Source: Pedobacter gandavensis
GTDB lineage: Bacteria > Bacteroidota > Bacteroidia > Sphingobacteriales > Sphingobacteriaceae
Length of the DNA: 64,000 nt
NCBI RefSeq assembly: GCF_014172405.1
Contig: NZ_WNXC01000006.1
Span: 1-64,000, forward strand
Reading direction: 5' to 3'
Below are positions 9,748 through 17,577 of this stretch, in pieces. The translations under genes were made by a program, and so were the position numbers. Each line of letters begins with the position of its first letter. The first letter of the stretch is position 1. Under the pieces are notes generated by a model, which saw only the letters and a list, made by a program, of their open reading frames with translations, did no database searches and was not told the DNA's origin.

Positions 9748-10489
9748 GGAAAGAAAGGCCGACAGATTTATCCTGATACACCGGTACCATACTGTAACTC
9801 AGCGTTTGCTTACCGATCAGTAATTTCTTTACATGTGGATATAAATAATAGGCCACTTTAGTGGAGAGAATCCCTATTCCGGCACCAGCTACCACATCAC
9901 TCAACCAATGTTTGTTGTTGTACATTCTCAATGTTCCTGTGGCTGTTGCTACCGCATAACCGGCTACACCATACCATGGAGAAACATCTTTATATTCTTG
10001 TTTTAGGAATTCTGCTGCTGCAAAAGCCGTCGCTGTGTGTCCGGAAGGAAAGGAATTATAACCACTTCCATCGGGTCTTAAACGATGTGACTCTTTCTTT
10101 AAAAGGAATACACTTCCACCCATGATGGCGGTAGACAACACATAAATTCCGGTGGCATCTACCAGGCTATGCTTTCCTTTTATCCCGGCTAAGTTCAACG
10201 CATAAACTGCGGCGGCTGGGGCAAACTGCATATAGTTGTCCAGATGTGCGGCAAATAATGGATGATCTTCCTGAAGTTCATTTTTTGTAGTCCGGTCTAA
10301 GTCGCTGATTGGATTATTCCCAAAAGACAATGCACCATAGGTTATAAATACCGCAGGAACGATCAAAGCTTTCAGATGTAAGGGGTTTTGGCTGGTGTTC
10401 TTTATCGCTAGAGAATCCACAGATTGAACCTGGGCATACAAAAATACTGGCAGACAAAATGCCATTAAGAGACAGCTAAGCTTTTTCAT
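9734..10489 (-). CDS. PAP2-superfamily membrane phosphatase, first gene of the efflux operon
   Basis: 251 residues with a signal-like N-terminus ending LYAQ. All three PAP2 signatures are visible: Lys131-x6-Arg138-Pro (KKESHRLRP), Pro148-Ser-Gly-His151 (FPSGHT), and Arg188-x5-His194-x3-Asp198 (RMYNNKHWLSD). PAP2 enzymes remove phosphate from lipids such as undecaprenyl pyrophosphate, phosphatidate or lipid A. The exact substrate is unknown. It is about 60% identical by eye to the next upstream gene, so the two are tandem duplicates. It heads the PAP2-TolC-adaptor-pump operon (14-bp overlap with TolC). Its promoter has an 11-bp tandem repeat shared with the paralogue. Confidence 0.9.
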   Translation of the reverse strand: MKKLSCLLMAFCLPVFLYAQVQSVDSLAIKNTSQNPLHLKALIVPAVFITYGALSFGNNPISDLDRTTKNELQEDHPLFAAHLDNYMQFAPAAAVYALNLAGIKGKHSLVDATGIYVLSTAIMGGSVFLLKKESHRLRPDGSGYNSFPSGHTATAFAAAEFLKQEYKDVSPWYGVAGYAVATATGTLRMYNNKHWLSDVVAGAGIGILSTKVAYYLYPHVKKLLIGKQTLSYSMVPVYQDKSVGLSFHGTF

Positions 10490-10505
10490 TATCCGAATTT
10501 TAAAC

Positions 10506-10540
10506 TAAAGCTAACCATTAAAATTGTAGTAATTCTGTAG
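10506..10540 (-). promoter_or_regulatory. Promoter of the PAP2-efflux operon with 11-bp tandem repeat
   Basis: On the minus strand there is a -7-like TAGCTTTA (10506-10513). Five bp upstream of it lie two 11-bp direct repeats, CTACAGAATTA and CTACAATTTTA (10519-10540). No TTG -33 box is present. Direct repeats at 11-bp period replacing the -33/-35 region are the layout used by OmpR/PhoB-type activators. The same layout precedes the second PAP2 gene. Confidence 0.6.
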
Positions 10541-10552
10541 TGGTTCTCGTAT

Positions 10553-11290
10553 TTAAAAAGTTCCTGACATGGAGAAGCCAACTGCGCCCTGCTGGTAAGC
10601 TGGCACCAGGTTAAAATTCGTTTGCTTTCTGCCCATGATGAGTTTTTTTAGCTGTGGATAAACTAAATAGCCCAATTTAGCGGAGAGGATCCCTACTCCG
10701 GCACCTGCCACGACATCACTAACCCAATGTTTATTGTTGTAAAGTCTGAAAACCCCGGTGGTGGTTGCTACCGCATAACCTGCGTAACCAATCCAGGGAG
10801 AAACGTCTTTATATTCTTGTTTTAGGAATTCAGCGGCGACAAAAGAGGCGGCACTATGGCCAGAGGGGAAAGAGTCGTACCCACTCCCATCTGGGCGAAG
10901 TCTGTGGGATTGTTTTTTAGCGATGGCCACCATTCCGGTCATAATCCCCATAGACACCACATAATTACCGGTTGCATCAAGATAGCTATTTCTGCCCTTT
11001 ACGCCTGCCAGGTTAAGACCATAAACGGCCAATGCAGGTACATACCGCATAAAATCATCTGCGTGTTTAGAAAAAAACGGATGGTCTTCCTGAAGTTCCG
11101 CCTGGGTAGTTCTATCCAGATCTCTGATAAAGTTATCTCCTTTTGCCATTAATCCATAGCCAATAAATACCGCAGGGATAATAAAAGGGGCGATTTTAAC
11201 TTTATTGTTATTTGTAGAATCGGCACGTTGGCCTTTGGTAATCAAGGAAAAACACAATAGCAACAACAGGCTACACTTCAATCTCAACAT
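10553..11290 (-). CDS. PAP2-superfamily membrane phosphatase, paralogue of the neighbouring gene
   Basis: 245 residues from ATG 11290. A longer reading from a TTG at 11311 is rejected because the -7 box (11309-11316) covers it. Signature motifs are intact: KKQSHRLRP, FPSGHS and RLYNNKHWVSD. A signal peptide (LLLLCFSLITKG) precedes the conserved DLDRTTQAELQEDHPFFSKH segment shared with the downstream paralogue. It has its own promoter and is separated from the efflux operon by 63 bp that contain the next promoter. Likely an envelope lipid phosphatase; substrate unknown. Confidence 0.9.
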   Translation of the reverse strand: MLRLKCSLLLLLCFSLITKGQRADSTNNNKVKIAPFIIPAVFIGYGLMAKGDNFIRDLDRTTQAELQEDHPFFSKHADDFMRYVPALAVYGLNLAGVKGRNSYLDATGNYVVSMGIMTGMVAIAKKQSHRLRPDGSGYDSFPSGHSAASFVAAEFLKQEYKDVSPWIGYAGYAVATTTGVFRLYNNKHWVSDVVAGAGVGILSAKLGYLVYPQLKKLIMGRKQTNFNLVPAYQQGAVGFSMSGTF

Positions 11291-11308
11291 CTTTATACAG
11301 TTCTTTTT

Positions 11309-11343
11309 CAAAACTACCGATCAATTCTGTAGCAATTCTGTGG
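11309..11343 (-). promoter_or_regulatory. Promoter of the second PAP2 gene with 11-bp tandem repeat
   Basis: On the minus strand a perfect -7 box TAGTTTTG (11309-11316) is preceded, after the same 5-bp gap seen in the other PAP2 promoter, by two 11-bp direct repeats CCACAGAATTG and CTACAGAATTG (11322-11343). Confidence 0.65.
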
Positions 11344-11447
11344 GGTTAAACCGTTAATTTAGGGCTTTATTTTCAGAACTACAAAAATCAGGCACATTGA
11401 TGGCATCATAAATGTTGTTGAAGCCGAATACACAAAAATTAAATTAT

Positions 11448-12296
11448 ATGTCCAAAATTGAAATCACCCTAAATCAGCTTGTAGATGGCCTGCTCGGTCG
11501 TATTCCTTCCTTAATCGCTGCGATCATCACGCTATTGGTAGGTTTATATCTGATTAAGTTCCTGCTCCGCTTTTTAACCAACCGCTTTACAAAAGGAAGA
11601 ATTGACATTTCATTGTCGAGCTTTCTATTGAGCGTCATCAAAGTTATACTTTATGTACTGTTGATACTGACAGTGGCCTCTACATTGGGCATTCAAACCA
11701 CTTCTTTCGTTGCCGTGTTGGGTGCCGCTGGTTTGGCTGTAGGTTTAGCCTTACAGGGCAGTCTTTCTAATTTTGCAGGTGGCGTGTTGATCCTGTTGTT
11801 TAAACCCTTCCGGGTGGGTCATGCCATATCCACAAATAATGGGGTGAGTGGCACTGTGCTTAAAATTGACATTTTATATACAACGCTAAAAGCGGGAAAT
11901 GGCACGACGTTATATGCGCCAAACGGTCCTTTAGCCAATGCGGTGATCAACAACTTAACCGACAACGACACCAGAATGCTGGAATATGTGATTGGTGTAT
12001 CTTACGACTCCGATGTGAATGTGGCGAGAAACGTGATTACGAAAGTTCTGGCGGCAGATCCACAGATCCTGAAAGATCCGGAGCCTAAGGTATTGGTAAC
12101 GGCTTTAGCAGACAGCTCTATTAGCCTGACGATCCGTGCCTGGGCAAAGAACACCGAGTTCTGGCCGGTTTATCACAGAAACTTTCAATTGATCAAAGAA
12201 GAGCTGGATAAAAACAGTATTGGAATTCCAGCTCCGCAACGTGAAGTCCATGTGATTACGGGTACGGAGACACAAACGAAGTTCCCGACGAAGTAA
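11448..12296 (+). CDS. mscS: Small-conductance mechanosensitive channel, MscS family
   Basis: 282 residues from ATG 11448 (MSKIEITL). An in-frame ATG 36 bp upstream would add 12 polar residues and is less likely. Three TM helices come first; the pore-lining TM3 carries the Gly/Ala pattern AGLAVGLALQGSLSNFAGG. The MscS beta-domain (GVSGTVLKIDILYTTL) and the C-terminal alpha/beta domain follow. Length matches E. coli MscS (286). It opens on membrane tension to release solutes during hypo-osmotic shock. Monocistronic, convergent with fabF, and shares the bidirectional terminator with it. Confidence 0.93.
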   Translation: MSKIEITLNQLVDGLLGRIPSLIAAIITLLVGLYLIKFLLRFLTNRFTKGRIDISLSSFLLSVIKVILYVLLILTVASTLGIQTTSFVAVLGAAGLAVGLALQGSLSNFAGGVLILLFKPFRVGHAISTNNGVSGTVLKIDILYTTLKAGNGTTLYAPNGPLANAVINNLTDNDTRMLEYVIGVSYDSDVNVARNVITKVLAADPQILKDPEPKVLVTALADSSISLTIRAWAKNTEFWPVYHRNFQLIKEELDKNSIGIPAPQREVHVITGTETQTKFPTK

Positions 12297-12309
12297 TCAA
12301 AACTTCTTT

Positions 12310-12352
12310 AAAAAAAAAACGAGCGTACCTTTTGGATACGCTCGTTTTTTTT
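12310..12352. terminator. Bidirectional terminator between mscS and fabF
   Basis: Stem ACGAGCGTA (12319-12327) / TACGCTCGT (12337-12345), with an A-run before and a T-run after, so it works for both convergent genes. Confidence 0.88.
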
Positions 12353-12365
12353 AGGTGTTTTTATA

Positions 12366-13619
12366 TTATTTACCTTCGTATTTTTTGAAGATTGATGTGG
12401 CAGTATGCCCACCAAAACCAAAGGTATTGTTCATTACATAATTGATTTTCTTAGCTACTGACTTTCCTAGAACGATGTGTAAACCTTCAGGAATAGACTC
12501 ATCTAAAGTCTCTGTATTTGTCGTACCGGGAACCATATCGTGTTGTGCAGATAGCACACTGATCACTGCTTCAAGGGCGCCTGCTGCACCTAATAAGTGG
12601 CCAGTCATAGATTTTGTTCCGCTAATCAATACCGGAGCATCATTGAATACTTTTTTAATACCTAGCAATTCACTTAAATCACCAAGACCTGTTGAAGTCG
12701 CATGTGCATTGATGTAGTCAATTTGTTCTGGTTGAATTCCGGCATCTTTCAATGCTTTTTTCATTCCTTGCACAGCACCTAATCCCTGAGGATGTGTACC
12801 TGTCAAGTGATAAGCATCAGCAGCCATACCACCACCAACCATCTCACCATAAATAGTAGCACCTCTGGCGATGGCGTAATCGTAATCTTCCAGGATTAAT
12901 GCCGCAGCACCTTCTGCAATCACAAAACCATCTCTATCTTTATCGAATGGGCGCGAAGCTCTTTCCGGATCGTCATTTCTTTTCGACAATGCCTGAGCAG
13001 CATTAAATCCTCCCACAGAAGAATCTGTGATTGCTGCTTCAGAACCACCAGCGATCATGATATTCGCTTTACCTAATCTAATGGTATCAAACGCACTGAT
13101 AATCGCTGTGTTTGAAGACGCACAAGCAGAAACTGTACAATAGTTTGGACCATGCAGACTGTTACGGATGGAGATTACTCCAGCAGCAATATCTACAATC
13201 ATTTTTGGAATAAAATAAGGGCTGAATCTTGGAGTACCATCACCCAGGTGATATTCTTTCAATTGTTGTTCAAAAGTACCGATTCCACCATTTCCTGTTG
13301 CCCAGATCACACCTACCTCACAACGGTCTTCCTCAGACATGGTTGAGAAATCAAGTCCTGCCGCTTGAATGGCCTGGTCACTTGCTGCAATGGCATATTG
13401 AGTATAGACGTCATACTTTCTGACTTCCTTTTTCTCCACGTAATCTTCTGCATTAAAGTCTTTGACTTCACAGGCAAAATGAGTTTTAAATTTGGTAGAA
13501 TCAAATTTTGTGATTGGTCCTACTCCACTTTTACCTGCCAGGATATTCTTCCACAATTCATCTACAGAATTTCCTAATGGACTAACAACACCCATTCCGG
13601 TTACGACTACTCTTTTCAT
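12366..13619 (-). CDS. fabF: 3-oxoacyl-[ACP] synthase II
   Basis: 417 residues, normal FabF length. The catalytic set is complete: Cys166 (VSACASSN), His306 (NAHATST), Lys336 and His341 (GTKSMTGHLLGAAG), and the C-terminal NTFGFGGH loop. It condenses malonyl-ACP with acyl-ACP in fatty-acid elongation in the cytoplasm. The usual TPLGD after the first His is GLGD here, a small variation. Unlike many fab loci no acpP or rnc gene is adjacent. The next upstream gene on the strand is a hotdog thioesterase 61 bp away, possibly co-transcribed. Confidence 0.95.
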   Translation of the reverse strand: MKRVVVTGMGVVSPLGNSVDELWKNILAGKSGVGPITKFDSTKFKTHFACEVKDFNAEDYVEKKEVRKYDVYTQYAIAASDQAIQAAGLDFSTMSEEDRCEVGVIWATGNGGIGTFEQQLKEYHLGDGTPRFSPYFIPKMIVDIAAGVISIRNSLHGPNYCTVSACASSNTAIISAFDTIRLGKANIMIAGGSEAAITDSSVGGFNAAQALSKRNDDPERASRPFDKDRDGFVIAEGAAALILEDYDYAIARGATIYGEMVGGGMAADAYHLTGTHPQGLGAVQGMKKALKDAGIQPEQIDYINAHATSTGLGDLSELLGIKKVFNDAPVLISGTKSMTGHLLGAAGALEAVISVLSAQHDMVPGTTNTETLDESIPEGLHIVLGKSVAKKINYVMNNTFGFGGHTATSIFKKYEGK

Positions 13620-13680
13620 CCTATTTGTTTTTTATTTAATATTGTTACTGGCTTAAAGCAGCCATTGTATCTTCTATGTT

Positions 13681-14136
13681 TTAACCGCCTGTGCTTTCTT
13701 CTGGTTTTCTTCTTTCCGTCCGCAACAGATTACTATAGCCTTTGGCAATGAGCCGGGTTCTGTTTTCATTCCAGACCTCACAGCTTACATTGACAATTTG
13801 CCGGCCTTTCTTCACCATAATTGTTTCTGCAATGATCAGGTGGTCTTCTTTCGCCGATGCGAAATAATCCACCACTAAATTGATCGTTACATAATAATGG
13901 GGTTCATCATAAGCAAACAATGTTGCGCCGATGGCATCATCAATAATGGCAGCAGTAATTCCGCCATGCAAGATTCCCATTGGATTGGTCATTTCTTTCC
14001 TCACCTTATGTTGCAATACCAGCTTTCCTTTTTCTACAGCGAGCAGCGTTGGTTTTAACCAATTCAATACAGGTGATAAAGAAGTGCTCATCTCCTGTCC
14101 GATGTGCTGTATGAAAAATTCTGAGGGTTTAAGCAT
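13681..14136 (-). CDS. PaaI-type hotdog-fold thioesterase
   Basis: 151 residues, a single hotdog domain. The PaaI signature NPMGILHGGITAAIIDDAIGA (the HGG loop followed by the active-site Asp helix) is near residues 52-71, and the central strand VTINLVVDYFASAK follows. Such enzymes hydrolyse acyl-CoA or aryl-CoA thioesters. It lies just upstream of fabF on the same strand, which suggests a role in acyl-chain metabolism, but substrate is not visible. The C-terminal tail (RRKPEESTGG) is polar and probably disordered. Confidence 0.82.
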   Translation of the reverse strand: MLKPSEFFIQHIGQEMSTSLSPVLNWLKPTLLAVEKGKLVLQHKVRKEMTNPMGILHGGITAAIIDDAIGATLFAYDEPHYYVTINLVVDYFASAKEDHLIIAETIMVKKGRQIVNVSCEVWNENRTRLIAKGYSNLLRTERRKPEESTGG

Positions 14137-14241
14137 AAGATTTTATGTCCGTGCAGTTCTGGACGCTATAAATTCCAGAGCGCAAATATACCCACCCTTA
14201 GTTGAAAAACAAACTAAAAGGCCGAATGAATACGGAAAAGA

Positions 14242-14709
14242 CTAGTAAACAGAATTGCTTTTACCTGTTTCTGCTGTTGCCGCCTCGACTGAAGCCTGCG
14301 TTTGAGCAGCTATTTTCTCGTTTTCTATCGCCGTTAGCGCTTTATTAATTTCATTATATTGGTTTAAAGCATCAGGGTGCAGCGCAAGAATCCCGTTTAC
14401 CTGTTGCGTATTTCCAACGGCCAACTGCTCATTTAGCAGGACTACATCTGCGCTATTCAATTGTTTATTCTCGAATTTAGCGGTCCAGTGGTTGATAAAA
14501 CCTGCGATTTGCTTGGTTTCCATTTCTAAAGTAATCGGGCTAAAGCTCTTTCTCAGCACTTCAGCTTCGTACCTTTCCAGGTTGCAAGCCGGGTTGAAAG
14601 CCTTTAAAAAAGGCATGTTATACTTATTTAACTTTTTGAAGGAGCTAAAAAGATAAGGCAGAGCGATGAGCGTGATGAGAATTAGTGCGCCAATTGTGAT
14701 GTAGTTCAT
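14242..14709 (-). CDS. Hypothetical membrane-anchored protein
   Basis: 155 residues. One N-terminal TM helix (residues about 4-22, ITIGALILITLIALPYLF) is followed by a helical, charged cytoplasmic or periplasmic domain, with an Ala/Gln-rich tail (AAQTQASVEAATAETG). I recognise no family. It sits between the thioesterase and the divergent GntR regulator, so its promoter lies in the same 155-bp gap as the GntR operator. Function unknown. Confidence 0.7.
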   Translation of the reverse strand: MNYITIGALILITLIALPYLFSSFKKLNKYNMPFLKAFNPACNLERYEAEVLRKSFSPITLEMETKQIAGFINHWTAKFENKQLNSADVVLLNEQLAVGNTQQVNGILALHPDALNQYNEINKALTAIENEKIAAQTQASVEAATAETGKSNSVY

Positions 14710-14801
14710 ATTTAAGGGTTTGATTTGATCTTTTTATGGATACCATATTCCGGTAGACTGGCAAAAGTAATAGAAAAATAAGGAATAAGAAAATCACTAC
14801 T

Positions 14802-14839
14802 TTATGTACATACATAATTGCATTTTTTTTCTAAGTTTG
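14802..14839 (+). promoter_or_regulatory. GntR-gene promoter with putative auto-operator
   Basis: A dyad TTATGTA-CA-TACATAA (14802-14817) sits where the -33 element should be. It is followed by a perfect -7 box TAAGTTTG (14832-14839). A second ATGTACAT copy (14859-14866) overlaps the chosen start codon. A GT-AC core dyad is typical of GntR-family operators, so autoregulation is likely. Confidence 0.55.
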
Positions 14840-14864
14840 TATGGCAGTCCAGATACCTATGTAC

Positions 14865-15599
14865 ATGAGTTATAAAATAGACCACAAAAGCCCTATTCCG
14901 CTTCATATTCAGGCAGAGCAGTTATTGAGAGCGCTCATTAAAGAGCCCGAATATCAGGAAGGAAAAATGCTGCCCAATGAGGTGGATTTAGCAAAAGTTC
15001 TGGCTATTTCCCGCACTACATTGCGTTTGGCCATTAATAAATTGGTTTATGAGGAACTATTGGTCCGCAAAAAAGGAGTAGGAACCAAGGTGTCGACTGG
15101 TAAATTCAGCTCGAAATCTAAAAACTGGCTGAGCTTTTCGCAGGAGATGACAGCAAGAGGTATTCCGGTTAAAAACTTCGAGTTACACATCAGCTGGGTA
15201 TATCCGGATCAGTATATTGCTAATTTCTTCGACATCAAGACCGACAAGAAGATCCTGAAGATGGAGCGTTTACGCGGAAAGGTGAATGATCCTTTTGTTT
15301 ATTTCATTTCTTATTTTCATCCTAGAATTGGATTGACGGGAGAAGAGGACTTCAAAAGACCGCTTTATGAAATCCTGGAACAGGACTACCATACCATAGC
15401 GGAGCTATCCAAGGAAGAGATTTCGGCCATTGCTGCAGACAAATTTACGGCAACAAAATTAGAAGCAGAACCTGGATCTCCGATCTTACTGAGAAAGCGA
15501 TTCGTTTATGATCAATCTGAACGCCCATTGGAATACAACTTAGGTTATTACAAGGCCGACAGCTTTACTTATGTGGTAGAAAGCCGCAGAACCGATTAA
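14865..15599 (+). CDS. GntR-family transcriptional regulator with UTRA domain (HutC subfamily)
   Basis: 244 residues from ATG 14865. An upstream ATG at 14841 is unlikely because transcription from the TAAGTTTG box should begin at about 14845. Residues about 8-75 form the winged HTH (PIPLHIQAEQLLRALI, then LPNEVDLAKVLAISRTTLRL). Residues about 90-240 form the UTRA effector-binding domain (RGIPVKNFEL to RPLEYNLGYYKADSFTY). HutC-type members sense sugars, amino acids or phosphonates; the ligand here is unknown. No catabolic genes are adjacent on the same strand, so its targets may be elsewhere. Confidence 0.88.
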   Translation: MSYKIDHKSPIPLHIQAEQLLRALIKEPEYQEGKMLPNEVDLAKVLAISRTTLRLAINKLVYEELLVRKKGVGTKVSTGKFSSKSKNWLSFSQEMTARGIPVKNFELHISWVYPDQYIANFFDIKTDKKILKMERLRGKVNDPFVYFISYFHPRIGLTGEEDFKRPLYEILEQDYHTIAELSKEEISAIAADKFTATKLEAEPGSPILLRKRFVYDQSERPLEYNLGYYKADSFTYVVESRRTD

Positions 15600-15607
15600 C
15601 CACCCAG

Positions 15608-16084
15608 TCAGTTCTGATCAAAAGATGGGGAAATCGGATGCGATTTCCGCAACAGTTTACGTTCCTTCAAAAAGGAGTTCATCGTACTCAACAGAATCTT
15701 TATAGAAAAAGGTTTCTGTAGAAAGGCATCACCGCCACACTTGTAGGAAAATAAATGAGCCTTAGAAAAGCTGGAATACATGATCACCGGCAGGTGGCAG
15801 GTATGCGGCTTTGACCTCAGTTGCGAACAGAGTTCACCTCCTTTTAACCAGGGCAGCAGGTATTCCATGAGTACCAAATCGGGTGCAAATTCATCCACTA
15901 AAGGTATAATATTACCCAGCTGATGATAAACCCGATGGTTAAAACCTAATTTATCAAAAACGTTAGAGAGTTGCTTCGCATGAATTTTATCATTGTCGAC
16001 AATCACTATTCTGGGCGACCGGATTTGTAAAACAGGATACCTTTCCGGACTATCTTGATATTGCAAATTTACCATGAGCATCAT
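15608..16084 (-). CDS. Atypical receiver-only response regulator, Asp replaced by Glu
   Basis: 158 residues: a 22-residue polar lead, one receiver domain, and a short basic tail, with no output domain. The acidic pair Asp30/Asp32 (IVDNDK), Ser104 (MYSS) and Lys124 (FLQKPF) are in place. The phospho-acceptor position in PDLVLMEYLLP is Glu74 instead of Asp. Such a protein cannot take phosphate in the normal way and may mimic the phosphorylated state or work by binding alone (inference). It is convergent with the GntR gene, with only 8 bp between them. No kinase is adjacent. Confidence 0.82.
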   Translation of the reverse strand: MMLMVNLQYQDSPERYPVLQIRSPRIVIVDNDKIHAKQLSNVFDKLGFNHRVYHQLGNIIPLVDEFAPDLVLMEYLLPWLKGGELCSQLRSKPHTCHLPVIMYSSFSKAHLFSYKCGGDAFLQKPFSIKILLSTMNSFLKERKLLRKSHPISPSFDQN

Positions 16085-16212
16085 TTTCCAATAAATTTAC
16101 AACATTAACTTTCCGAAATCACCCGTTTTTATACGTATTATTCTTACAGTAAATACCTGTTTTACTAGGATTTAACTCCCACAACCAAGGGGTTTCAGCG
16201 CAGAACGGATGA

Positions 16213-16581
16213 TTAGAACTGAATTGGTTTCTTAGCATTGAACTCGCCACAGGTAGGGTTGCTTTTAGGTTTAACCAGCATATAAACTCCTAGTCCGATT
16301 AAAACCAAGGCACCTTTAGCTCCTGAGAGGTCTACAAATGGGAAGTCGCCCAAAGTATAAACTGCTCCGATGATCACCAGGACTACCCAGCCTGCCACCT
16401 TAAAATCTTTACGATAGCCCATCCATAAACCTATTCCAAGTAAGATGGTACTCCAGGAGAATAACCAGGATGGGAGTTCCAAGCCTAAATTATCCAGGAT
16501 CATGATTAATCCAATGGCCAGAATGCTTACTCCGGCAACAACATGAAAGTTAATTTTTTGTGATTTGCTTTGCGTTTCCAT
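16213..16581 (-). CDS. Small membrane protein with LiaF-type transmembrane region
   Basis: 122 residues. Four hydrophobic segments are visible: HVVAGVSILAIGLIMILDNL, LFSWSTILLGIGLWMGY, VAGWVVLVIIGAVYTLG, and GALVLIGLGVYMLV. The repeating ILLGIGLWMGYRK and LIGLGVYMLVKP pattern fits the LiaI/LiaF-like TM region (DUF5668 type). The C-terminal tail is polar with one Cys. Related proteins take part in envelope-stress sensing in Firmicutes; in Bacteroidota the role is not established. Monocistronic. Confidence 0.72.
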   Translation of the reverse strand: METQSKSQKINFHVVAGVSILAIGLIMILDNLGLELPSWLFSWSTILLGIGLWMGYRKDFKVAGWVVLVIIGAVYTLGDFPFVDLSGAKGALVLIGLGVYMLVKPKSNPTCGEFNAKKPIQF

Positions 16582-16693
16582 AATCTTTTTTCTTCAAATT
16601 TATGGCGCTGGGCAATGCTGATCAAGCGATCCGTGTTGTACCCCCGATTACCATCGGTAAAAGGGGGAAAAACATCGGTAGATGGTAGGTTGT

Positions 16694-17275
16694 TTAAACC
16701 TTTATTCTTTCTACAACCGGTGTATTGGTTGCGGTATTGATTCCGGTAAGTTCCACATACTTCACGTTAGGCAACCAGAAAGAACCTCCTTCGATCCTTA
16801 CAAAGATCTTAGAGAGTTCGATTCTCTTATTATTTACCGTTACATAGACATGAAACTTCTGGTCCTCTTTGGAAGGCATTAAATACATTGGGATCTTCTT
16901 ATGAGATACAAAACGAATTTCATATTGGTCTTTTCCGATCTCCTTGGTTTGAATGCCATAGGCGAATTTCCTTTGGATATAGTTTAAATCTTTCTTCTCG
17001 CCATTGTCGTCATAACGCAACCAATATACCAGCATTGGCTCCGCTCTATTGACTTCACCATTGGCATTCACATTGAGTTCGTAAATGATCGTATTGGTAT
17101 TCGGATCTCTTTGTAAATAGAACATCTGGTTCTTAATTCCTTTCGGAGTAGGGAACTTTAATGGAGAAGGATTACTCCGGTCTGCGGTCTGTGCATTTAC
17201 TGTTAAAAATGTACAGAGAAAAATAAACACAGCTAAACAACTGCGGCTTATTTTAGTAAAAATCATAGAAGTCAT
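16694..17275 (-). CDS. Secreted DUF4833 protein
   Basis: 193 residues with a signal peptide ending at VNAQ (residues about 10-29). The mature part carries PTPKGIKNQMFYLQRDPNTN and the KFAYGIQTKEIGKDQYEIRF block that I associate with DUF4833, a beta-rich family found in Bacteroidota. Start could also be the ATG at 17266. A -7 box TAGCTTTG (17339-17346, minus strand) lies 64 bp upstream of the start. It follows the TetR gene on the same strand, 302 bp away, with a TetR-type palindrome in between. Function unknown. Confidence 0.78.
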   Translation of the reverse strand: MTSMIFTKISRSCLAVFIFLCTFLTVNAQTADRSNPSPLKFPTPKGIKNQMFYLQRDPNTNTIIYELNVNANGEVNRAEPMLVYWLRYDDNGEKKDLNYIQRKFAYGIQTKEIGKDQYEIRFVSHKKIPMYLMPSKEDQKFHVYVTVNNKRIELSKIFVRIEGGSFWLPNVKYVELTGINTATNTPVVERIKV

Positions 17276-17552
17276 TTTAATGGTTATTTTATTCCATTAA
17301 GCAGACCTGTTATTAAGTCTGGCGGGAATAAGGTATTGCAAAGCTAGAAATTTCCAAAAACAACTTATCCAGATGATTGTCAAAATAATGGATTGAATCG
17401 CATTTTTTTATAAAAAAACAAGGGCATCTTCCGGGTGATTTGCGGCTGAAACAAAATCAAGCATCTCCCATAACATATATAAACAATCACATAAATATAC
17501 AATACATAACTAACTGAATTAAAATGTAATATATCATAGTTAATAATTTGTT
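17276..17552. other. Intergenic region upstream of the DUF4833 gene
   Basis: AT-rich, with no reading frame worth noting. It contains the -7-like TAGCTTTG of the DUF4833 gene (17339-17346, minus strand). Its far edge adjoins the second copy of the TetR palindrome. Confidence 0.5.
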
Positions 17553-17568
17553 TTAATCAAATGATTAA
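17553..17568. promoter_or_regulatory. Second copy of the TetR palindrome, 3' of the tetR gene
   Basis: TTAATCA-AA-TGATTAA, identical over 16 bp to the palindrome in the tetR promoter, lies 9 bp beyond the tetR stop codon. It may control the DUF4833 gene that follows, or allow looping with the first site. Confidence 0.55.
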
Positions 17569-17577
17569 CCCTATTTT

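Noticed and set aside
11291..11311. Upstream TTG start for the second PAP2 protein
   Set aside because: The -7 box TAGTTTTG (11309-11316) covers that codon, so it cannot be translated from this promoter. ATG 11290 gives a normal signal peptide.
13152..13423. Open frames opposite fabF
   Set aside because: They are antisense frames over a strongly conserved coding region, with no family resemblance.
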